Position numbers and translations under genes: made by a program. 13,098 bases of DNA, from NCBI GenBank assembly GCA_036497785.1, contig DASXIW010000179.1:1-13098 (forward strand), in the 5' to 3' direction. Below the pieces are notes generated by a model that made no database searches, was not told the DNA's origin, and worked only from the letters and a program-made list of their open reading frames with translations. This document shows positions 7,303 to 13,098 of this stretch, in pieces (the first letter of the stretch is position 1; every line of letters begins with the position of its first letter). The stretch is from DASXIW01 sp036497785 (GTDB lineage Bacteria; Pseudomonadota; Alphaproteobacteria; Acetobacterales; Acetobacteraceae).

Positions 7303-8064
7303 TTACCGCTGCCCGCCGAACAGGCTGCCCAGCACCGCTCCGGCCACCCCACCTTCCGTCGCCTGCACCGCACCACCTTCCCGTCCGAGATACGGGCTCA
7401 GCGCATGCGCCAGATTGGGCACCGTCAGCGTCTGCAACCAGATCCGCCCCGGTCCGGTCAACCGCGCCACGAACAGCCCGTCGCCGCCGAACAGCGCGTT
7501 CGCGATCCCCGGTATCACCGTCACGTCGAAGGTCACGCTGTCCTCGAACATGCCGACATGCCCGGGATGCACCTGCAACGCCTCCCCGGCCGCCAGGTCA
7601 TATGTCACCACCTCACCGCCCAGTTCCACCCAGGCCGAGCACATCCCACCGATTCTCTGCAGCACCAGCCCGTTGCCGCCAAAAATCCCGGCCCCCAGCG
7701 ACCGCTGAAACCCGGTCCCCAGCTCCACACCCTGCGTCGCGCACAGAAACCCGTGCCGATGCACCATAAAGCCCCGGCCCGGCTGCACATCCACCTGCAT
7801 GATCGTGCCGGGCAGCTTGGCCGCGAACGCCACCGCACCCTGGCCGCCCTGGGCGGTGAACTCCGTCATGAACAACCCGCCGCCGCCCAACGCACGGGCC
7901 ACGGCCCCCCACAGGCCCCGCGCTCCGGCCGTCGCCGTCGTGGTGCGCAGCGCGATATTCGTCGTCATCCACGACATCTCGCCGGGTTCGGCCACGATCA
8001 TCTCGCCCGCCTCCAGCCCGATTTCCAGAACCGGCATCGTCGTGCCGGTAATCCGCGTCCGCAT
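7303..8064 (-). CDS. AIM24 / TIGR00266 family protein
   Basis: The 253-residue product is a bacterial AIM24-type protein of beta-rich fold, with no proven enzymatic role in bacteria. The start MRTRITGTTMPVLEIGLEAGE, followed by EMIVAEPGEMSWM, matches the family N-terminus. Further signatures are the glycine-rich GLFMTEFTAQGGQGAVAFA segment, the LPGTIMQVDVQPG turn and the GGDGLFVARLTGPGRIWLQT block. The glycine-rich C-terminus (GVAGAVLGSLFGG) is also typical. There is no signal peptide, so it is probably cytoplasmic or membrane-associated. The start at 8064 has GGGGG with a six-base spacer. It lies 67 bases downstream of the broken hydrolase on the same strand and may share its transcript. It is tail-to-tail, 12 bases apart, with the cytochrome remnant. 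The frame is intact. Confidence 0.88.
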   Translation of the reverse strand: MRTRITGTTMPVLEIGLEAGEMIVAEPGEMSWMTTNIALRTTTATAGARGLWGAVARALGGGGLFMTEFTAQGGQGAVAFAAKLPGTIMQVDVQPGRGFMVHRHGFLCATQGVELGTGFQRSLGAGIFGGNGLVLQRIGGMCSAWVELGGEVVTYDLAAGEALQVHPGHVGMFEDSVTFDVTVIPGIANALFGGDGLFVARLTGPGRIWLQTLTVPNLAHALSPYLGREGGAVQATEGGVAGAVLGSLFGGQR

Positions 8065-8131
8065 GATCTTCCCCCAAGCACGCCCTAGCCGCTTGTTTCC
8101 ACGAGCCGTTTCGCCGTACCGTCAACCCAGC

Positions 8132-10064
8132 CTAAATCCAAATCGCCCCGGCCCTTTCGCGCGCCGCCGCCTCCGCCCGCGCCACATCAGCCGCTCGGCC
8201 ACCAGCGCCCGCGCCGCAGCACCGATCGCCGCCACATACGCCGCCGCATCCGCATAGCGCTCGGCCACGGAACGGCGCGGATCGCCCGTCATCGCCCGCG
8301 CTTCGGCGGTCTCGGCGAATGGAATGGTGCTGCCCTGGGTTTCGTTCATCGCCCCTTGCCCATGGCCGGGCGCGCGCAGATTCCACCCGGTACAGGTCGC
8401 CAGCGGGGCTGCCACCATCGGCGCCCGCACGCCCGCCACATCGTTCCCGTCTTCATCCACCGCCGGCACCAGCACGGTGTATTCCTTGCCCGCCACCGTC
8501 TCTGGCGGCTCCTTGTCGATGATCCCCTCCGTAGCCTGCGGCCCGAAATCCAGCAGCGCGAACCGGCTCGGCTCATGCGGCACCGCCACCCCCGGTATCG
8601 CCGGAAACCGCGCCCGCCACCCAGCCATATCCACCAGAGTCCCGGCGCGTGGCGTCGGAATCCGGCTCGCCGGCGGCGCCTCCCCTTTGGTCACCCAGGC
8701 ATTCAGCGCATCCAGCATCGCCCGGAGCAGCGCCGTCACCGCCACCACATTGCCGGGGTTCTGACTGATCCCCCGCCCCGCCGCCGCATCCGCCGCGCCG
8801 ACATGCTGCGAACTCGCCCACAGATACACCCGCACGCCTTCGGGCAGCTCCATATCGTTGCCCTGCGTATCCGTGTGTACCAGCGATCCCCGGCGCTGCC
8901 AGTATTCCGTGGCACTCTGCGTATGCAGCACCAGCGGATCGGTCTTGGGCCGCTTCAGGATCGCGTCGCGCTTCCCGGTCAGATGGTCCTCGCTCGGCCC
9001 ATAGGAGAACGGAAAGCAATCCGCCGGGTTGAAATGGTCCTCGTGCTGCTGCCCGGCCGGCGTGTTCAGGCTGGCGAACCGCGCGGTGTTCAGCCGCCGG
9101 CACCCGACACATGTGGCATCACACCGTCGAACACCAGCCGCCCTCGCGCATCCGCATTGAACCCGCGATAGACAAAATCCCGGATCGCGCGTCCGGTCTG
9201 CGACCGCCCCCAGCCATAGGCGAAATCGATCGCGCCCCGCAGCGGATTCGCCTCGCCGGTGTCATAGCGCAGATACGAAACCTGATCCCGCACGGCCGCA
9301 TGCCCCAGCCCCAGCACCAGCGGCGCCTCGCCGGTATAAACCAGCTCGTAGATCCATCCCGGCGCAAACCCGCCGGGCAGATGGATGTTCTCGCGCGACG
9401 GCACCAAACCGGCCTCCGCCCCCGCGCCATCCAGCCCCGCGCCACCCTCCAGCCTGGCGAAGCACCACGCCTCCGGCGGCACCACTTCGCGAACGCTGTC
9501 CGCATAGCGCCGCCGCGTCAGCATCGCATCGGGCGCATCCAGCGAAACCGTGGGATGGCTGCGCGTGGAAGCCGCCCCGCTCAGCGGCATTGTCGTCATG
9601 CCGGGCTTGCCGATGAACTCCACCCGCACCGGCCCGCGAATCGGCTGCCCCGCCCGTCGCCACCGGCGCGTCCAGCAGCATCCGCCCATTGCCCGGCAGC
9701 AAATCGCCCTGCCACGCGCCCCACACCACCGTATAGCCGCGCCGCATCAGAAACCCGTTGCCGGCATGTTCCGCCAGGCGCGGATCGTTGCTCGGCGCTG
9801 CATCGTTGAACCCGCTCAGCGCCGCTTATTGCCCCGGTTGCCCCAATCGAACAGGTTGCGCCGATTGCCCGCCCCCTCCAGCGGCCGCAATATTGCGACA
9901 TCGCCGGATGTCCGCACATGCCCCGCCGCATCCTGCGGCGCCAGCGCCAGATCGGTGATGTCGGCATTGCAGGCCAGCCCCGGCCCCACCACGTAATGCG
10001 CCCGGCCGATCAACATCTCGTAGCCATCGGCGAGGCCGCGGCGCTCGGTGATTTCCAAGTTCAT
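8132..10064 (-). pseudogene. alpha/beta-hydrolase-domain (Abhydrolase_10-type) protein gene with four frameshifts
   Basis: A composite product of about 644 residues can be followed in five pieces from ATG 10064 to TAG at 8132-8134, about the usual family length. Piece 1 ends in WGNRGNK. The frame shifts near 9821-9825, giving ALSGFNDAAPSNDPR and MRRGYTVVWGAWQGD. It shifts at the CCCC run 9648-9651, giving GQPIRGPVRVEF. It shifts near 9094-9101, after DGVMPHVSGAG, giving RLNTARFASLNTPAGQQHEDH. It shifts near 8176-8182 into RAEAAARERAGAIWI. The nucleophile motif GRSQTG (Ser codon 9203-9201) sits within YGWGRSQTGR, as in the family, and the late IPGVAVPHEP and TGWNLRAP blocks are also present. 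Uncorrected, no piece spans the catalytic domain. All four shifts fit single-base slips in short G/C runs, with no internal stop. The substrate is unknown. Confidence 0.8.
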
Positions 10065-10087
10065 TGAAGGGACTTTCTAGGGTAAGG

Positions 10088-10126
10088 CCGGGTGCTGCCC
10101 GGACCCGCCAGGGGCTAAGCCCCTGG
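10088..10126. repeat. GC-rich double palindrome, probable terminator or REP-like element
   Basis: Two hairpins are adjacent. CCGGG-TGCTG-CCCGG lies at 10088-10102. CCAGGGGC-TAA-GCCCCTGG lies at 10108-10126, with an 8-bp perfect stem. It sits in the 100-base gap between the MFS gene stop and the hydrolase start, both read leftward, so it may end MFS transcripts. No T-run follows. From memory, similar paired CCAGGGGC palindromes are dispersed in many Rhodospirillales genomes; that cannot be checked within this window. Confidence 0.55.
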
Positions 10127-10164
10127 ACCTTAACCCCTAAAATCTCTCCCAGAAAGCGCCCGGC

Positions 10165-11424
10165 TCAGACGGCACGCCCCAGATAGGCCCTCCGCATCCG
10201 CCGCAGCGCGAACACCGCCAACAACGCCGTCAGCGTATCCATCACGACGATGGCGACGAACACCGGAATCCAGCTTCCCGTCGCATCATGCAGCGCCGCC
10301 GCCGCCGGTCCACCCAGTACCGAGCCGATCCCCTGCGCCATATACAAAAAGCCGAAATTGGTGGTCGCGTTCTTCGCCCCGAACGTATCGGTCAGTGTCG
10401 ACGGAAACAGCGAAAAAATCTCGCCCCAGCCAAAGAACACCACGCCGGACATCACCGCGAACAGCAGCGCGTCGCCCCGCACGCTCAGCATCACCAGCAC
10501 CGCCAGCGCCTCGAACCCGAAGGCTATCGCCATGGTGGCCTCACGCCCGATATTGTCGGACACCCAGCCGAAGAATGGTCGCGTCAGACCATTGGTCACC
10601 CGGTCCAAGGTCAGCGCGAATGGCAGCGCCGCCATGCCGAACACCAGCGAATCTGCCACCCCGAAATCGCGCATGAACGGCGCGAACTGGGAAATCACCA
10701 TCAGCCCGCCAGTGGACATCATCGTCATCATCACGAACATCAGCCAGAACACCGGCGTCTTCAGCATCGCCCCGGGCCCCACATCGGCGACGCCCGACGC
10801 CGTCACTGCAACGGGCGCGCCCACCGCCCCCTCCGGCGGCGAGCGCAGGAACAGCCCCGCCAGCGCCCCGATCCCACCCAGAACGACTCCGAACGTCACC
10901 AGCGTCGCCTGATAGCCGGAGCGCTCTATCATGCCGTCGATGGGAAACGTCGTCAGAATCGCGCCGAAACCATACCCGGCCGCCACCACCCCCGTCGCCA
11001 GCCCCCTGCGGTCCGGAAACCATTTCAGCATCAACCCGACAATGCCGACATACACGATGCCCGTGCCCACGCCGCAGAACAGGCCATAGGTCAGGTATAG
11101 CCCCATCACGCTCGAAATCTGCGCTGCGGCGACCCATCCCAGCCCGCTCAACACGCAGCCCAGCGTGATCAGAAACCGCACCCCGAACCGCTCCACCAGC
11201 CAGCCCTGCAGCGGCGACAGGAAGGTTTGCAGCACGACCAGCAGCGAGAACGTCACCTGGATCGCCGGCAGCGTCCCAGCCGTGGCCGTCTGGAACGGCT
11301 TCACGAACAGCGTCCAGACATATTGCGGGCTGGAAATCGCCATCATGGCGATCAATCCCAGACCAAGCTGCACCCAGCGCACCGGCATGGCGACGCGTGT
11401 GGACGCGCTCTGCACAAGTTCCAT
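10165..11424 (-). CDS. MFS transporter, OxlT-like (oxalate/formate antiporter family)
   Basis: The 419-residue, 12-helix carrier belongs to the OxlT branch of the major facilitator superfamily; OxlT itself is 418 residues and exchanges oxalate for formate across the inner membrane. Family signatures include SSPQYVWTLFVKPFQ in helix 1, the LKWFPDRRGLATGVVAAGYG block at residues 133-152, and LDRVTNGLTRPFFGWVSD (residues 273-290) containing Arg275 and Arg282. In OxlT a lysine (Lys355) in the NYGFFWAAK segment of helix 11 is essential. Here the matching segment is NFGFLYMAQ, with Gln364 at that place, so oxalate transport is not assured. The start at 11424 is chosen because GGGAGAG lies six bases upstream; a longer frame to 11550 lacks this. 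It is divergent from the DUF2254 gene. No oxalate-degrading genes (frc, oxc) are in the window. Confidence 0.85.
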   Translation of the reverse strand: MELVQSASTRVAMPVRWVQLGLGLIAMMAISSPQYVWTLFVKPFQTATAGTLPAIQVTFSLLVVLQTFLSPLQGWLVERFGVRFLITLGCVLSGLGWVAAAQISSVMGLYLTYGLFCGVGTGIVYVGIVGLMLKWFPDRRGLATGVVAAGYGFGAILTTFPIDGMIERSGYQATLVTFGVVLGGIGALAGLFLRSPPEGAVGAPVAVTASGVADVGPGAMLKTPVFWLMFVMMTMMSTGGLMVISQFAPFMRDFGVADSLVFGMAALPFALTLDRVTNGLTRPFFGWVSDNIGREATMAIAFGFEALAVLVMLSVRGDALLFAVMSGVVFFGWGEIFSLFPSTLTDTFGAKNATTNFGFLYMAQGIGSVLGGPAAAALHDATGSWIPVFVAIVVMDTLTALLAVFALRRMRRAYLGRAV

Positions 11425-11489
11425 CAAACACTCTCCCAAGGACAGCGCATCGCACCGCGCTCCGAAAACATGAAAAGCGAGTTGCAAGG

Positions 11490-11514
11490 GCCGTGCCACG
11501 CAACCGCCGTGCCA
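11490..11514. promoter_or_regulatory. direct repeat in the divergent control region
   Basis: GCCGTGCCA occurs at 11490-11498 and again at 11506-11514, 16 bases apart start to start (about one and a half helical turns). It lies in the 153-bp region between the divergent MFS and DUF2254 genes, so it could be a regulator site. I found no convincing sigma-70 pair on either strand here. A chance repeat in GC-rich DNA is possible. Confidence 0.25.
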
Positions 11515-11577
11515 GCACCGGATTCGTTTCCCAGGCGCCGCGCGAACCACTACTTAGTCGCCGCCCAGGAGACCAAC

Positions 11578-12912
11578 GTGCTGAAACGACTGCCCCTGCG
11601 ACTTCGCTCCGCCGCCTACGCCCTGCGCGGCGGCTTCCTCATCCGGCCCATGGTCATCGCCATCCTCCTGGGCCTGTGCGGCGCCGTGCTCTCCTCGCTG
11701 GAGGAAACCTCCCCGCTCGCCGCTTCCTGGATGCCCACCACGCTGTTCCCCTCGCGTCAGGACCCGCAGGTCGCCCAGGCCATCCTCAGCGTCATCGCCA
11801 CCTCCACCATGACCGTGGTGTCGATCGTCTTCGCCATATTGCTGATGACGCTCACCCTCGCCTCCACCCAGTTCTCCCCGCGCATCCTCATCAGCTTCGT
11901 GCGCGACCGCGGCACCCAATGGACGCTCGGCATCTTCCTCGGCACCTTCTCCTATTGCGTCGCCGCCCTGCCCGCCGCCCGCTCCATCCCGCAACCTTTC
12001 GCCCCGGTCGCGACCGTCGCCGGCGCCATGCTGCTCGCTTTGCTCTGCGTCGGCTGGCTGCTGTTCTTCATCCACCACATCTCCCACTCCATCAGCGTCA
12101 ACCACATCGTCGACCGCATCGCCCGCGAGACCGAACAGGTGATCGCCGAGCTGATGCCCCAGCCCCGCCCGCTCATCGCCAGCCCGGCATCCCCCGCGGT
12201 CATGTCCGAGGAGCTGGAATTCCCGATCCTGAACGAGGTCTCGGGCTATATCCGCTTTATCGACACCGCCCGGCTCGTGCGCTTCGCACGTGCCCACCGC
12301 CTGCGCGTGCGCGTCACCCGCCCTGTCGGCAATTTCATTCCCGCCGGCGTGCCGCTGATCATGGTCTCCCGCCGCGCCCTCATGGACCGCTCGCACGCGG
12401 TCGAACTCACGGGCGCCTTCGACATCGGGCCTATGCGCACCATGCAGCAGGACATCGAATTCGGCATCATCCAGATCGTCGACATCGCGCTGCGCGCCAT
12501 CTCGCCGGCGGTGAACGACCCCAGCACCGCGATCAGCTGCATCGATCAGCTAACCCGCATCCTCATCTGCTGGCTCGCCCGCGTGCCCCCGGCCTCCCGC
12601 CTGTTCAACCCGCCGAACACGCTGCGCGTCGTCCTGCCATGGATCGACCTGGACGGCCTGCTGGATACCGCCATCGAACAGATCCGCGCCTACGCCACGC
12701 GGGACGCACCGGTCAGCCTGCGCCTGCTCCGCCTGTTGCAAGATGTCGCCGCCACCGTCGACAACGCCGCCACCCGTCGCCAGATCATCGAACGCGGCCG
12801 CGGCGTCGTCGAAGGCTGCCGCAGCCAGCTCCCCCCGCACGACCTCGCCGGTCTCGAACGACGCCTGGCCGCGCTCGAAAGCCTGGACCGCACCAGCGCC
12901 GCCGCAGAATAG
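11578..12912 (+). CDS. DUF2254 family membrane protein
   Basis: The 444-residue product is a predicted inner-membrane protein of the DUF2254 family, whose function is unknown. Four hydrophobic segments lie near residues 22-40, 68-95, 112-130 and 142-165. Between segments 2 and 3 is the family-typical LASTQFSPRIL followed by FVRDRGTQWTLGIFLGTF. The segment around residue 165 reads FFIHHISHSISVNHIV, a His-rich stretch also usual for the family. The rest is soluble and includes GYIRFIDTARLVRFA, RPVGNFIPAGVPL, the FGIIQIVDIALRAISPAVNDP block and STAISCIDQL. The start is a GTG at 11578, chosen for AGGAGA five bases upstream; in-frame ATGs further up lack a ribosome site. It is divergent from the MFS carrier and followed after 14 bases by an A-run and hairpin. 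The frame is intact. Confidence 0.87.
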   Translation: MLKRLPLRLRSAAYALRGGFLIRPMVIAILLGLCGAVLSSLEETSPLAASWMPTTLFPSRQDPQVAQAILSVIATSTMTVVSIVFAILLMTLTLASTQFSPRILISFVRDRGTQWTLGIFLGTFSYCVAALPAARSIPQPFAPVATVAGAMLLALLCVGWLLFFIHHISHSISVNHIVDRIARETEQVIAELMPQPRPLIASPASPAVMSEELEFPILNEVSGYIRFIDTARLVRFARAHRLRVRVTRPVGNFIPAGVPLIMVSRRALMDRSHAVELTGAFDIGPMRTMQQDIEFGIIQIVDIALRAISPAVNDPSTAISCIDQLTRILICWLARVPPASRLFNPPNTLRVVLPWIDLDGLLDTAIEQIRAYATRDAPVSLRLLRLLQDVAATVDNAATRRQIIERGRGVVEGCRSQLPPHDLAGLERRLAALESLDRTSAAAE

Positions 12913-12920
12913 GCCACAAC

Positions 12921-12957
12921 AAAAAAAGCGCGCCGTCGGTCATCCCGACGGCGCGCT
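12921..12957 (-). terminator. strong hairpin terminator, canonical for leftward transcription
   Basis: A perfect 13-bp stem (12927-12939 with 12945-12957, starting AGCGCGCC) encloses a 5-base loop. On the minus strand the hairpin is followed by seven T residues (A7 at 12921-12927 on plus), a textbook rho-independent terminator. On the plus strand, where it would serve the DUF2254 gene, no T-run follows. It may act in both directions through the stable stem. Confidence 0.7.
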
Positions 12958-12987
12958 CCTAGACCCTATGTTCGCGCTGTGACCTGA

Positions 12988-13074
12988 AGGCGGCTCGCCT
13001 CACGACATGCAATCATCCGAGGGTTAAGCCGTCGGGAAGACGGCTCAGAGCCTCATGCATGGGAGACGAGCCGG
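12988..13074 (+). promoter_or_regulatory. structured 5' leader of the gene starting at 13075
   Basis: The leader holds a hairpin AGGCG-GCT-CGCCT (12988-13000) and a second, AGCCGTC-GGGAA-GACGGCT (13027-13045). GGCTC and GAGCC tracts (13042-13046, 13048-13052, 13068-13072) offer alternative pairings reaching the ribosome site GGGAG at 13061-13065. It may be a cis-acting RNA; I cannot match it to a named riboswitch class. The end of the sequence prevents identification of the regulated gene. Confidence 0.3.
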
Positions 13075-13098
13075 ATGAAACCTATCACGCGCTACGTT
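13075..13098 (+). CDS. start of a gene cut by the right edge
   Basis: An ATG at 13075 with GGGAG nine bases upstream opens eight codons, MKPITRYV, to the end of the window. The ribosome site and the structured leader before it support a real start. Eight residues are too few to name the product. Confidence 0.45.

Noticed and set aside
11424..11550. 42-codon N-terminal extension of the MFS carrier
   Set aside because: The start at 11424 has GGGAGAG at ideal spacing and gives a product of OxlT length; the extension is Cys/Arg-rich and lacks a ribosome site.
11397..12962. Second plus-strand open frame of 521 codons overlapping the DUF2254 gene
   Set aside because: Its translation is Arg/His/Pro-rich, whereas the alternative frame has membrane segments and DUF2254 motifs with a strong ribosome site.
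13000..13074. SAM-II, SAH or similar alphaproteobacterial riboswitch
   Set aside because: I could not match the conserved cores of these classes as I remember them; only generic hairpins are supported.

Overview
The window is about 13.1 kb of GC-rich bacterial DNA with strong G/C bias at third codon positions, alphaproteobacterial in style. I infer an Acetobacteraceae/Rhodospirillales member from the mix of families: an OxlT-like carrier, an Abhydrolase_10-type protein, and the tail of a periplasmic dehydrogenase-type cytochrome c. No rRNA, tRNA, CRISPR array, insertion sequence or phage gene is visible. It looks like an accessory or loosely conserved chromosomal stretch holding unrelated transport, envelope and enzyme genes.

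Layout, left to right. Positions 1-493 (minus) carry a broken TRIC/YicG-type membrane channel gene that runs off the left edge. A 323-bp gap follows. At 817-1611 (plus) is a Tat-exported HD-domain protein of visibly lower GC. It faces a family-5 solute-binding protein (1674-3188, minus) across a near-perfect 23-bp inverted repeat. Upstream of the binding protein is a divergent Nramp-family metal transporter (3268-4542, minus). At 4677-5610 (plus) is a capsule-synthesis-like gene broken by three frameshifts. An AT-richer spacer with a good promoter leads into an intact acyltransferase-3 gene (5907-7076, plus). That gene abuts the last 70 residues of a c-type cytochrome (7078-7290). Then come an AIM24/TIGR00266 protein (7303-8064, minus), an Abhydrolase_10-type hydrolase with four frameshifts (8132-10064, minus), a GC-rich double palindrome, an OxlT-like MFS carrier (10165-11424, minus), a divergent DUF2254 membrane protein (11578-12912, plus), a hairpin terminator, and the first eight codons of another gene at 13075.

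Two patterns stand out. First, three genes share eight apparent single-base frameshifts. Each can be explained as gain or loss of one base in a short G or C run, and the composite reading frames contain no premature stop. Seven other complete genes are fully open. This is either very recent decay, a slippage or mutator effect, or locally poor sequence. Second, the acyltransferase stop codon sits one base before the surviving cytochrome c tail, which marks a probable recombination junction.

I do not see a coherent new multi-gene system. The best leads are the cytochrome junction, the clustered indels, the Gln at the usual OxlT lysine position, the divergent Nramp signature and the unassigned structured leader at the right edge.
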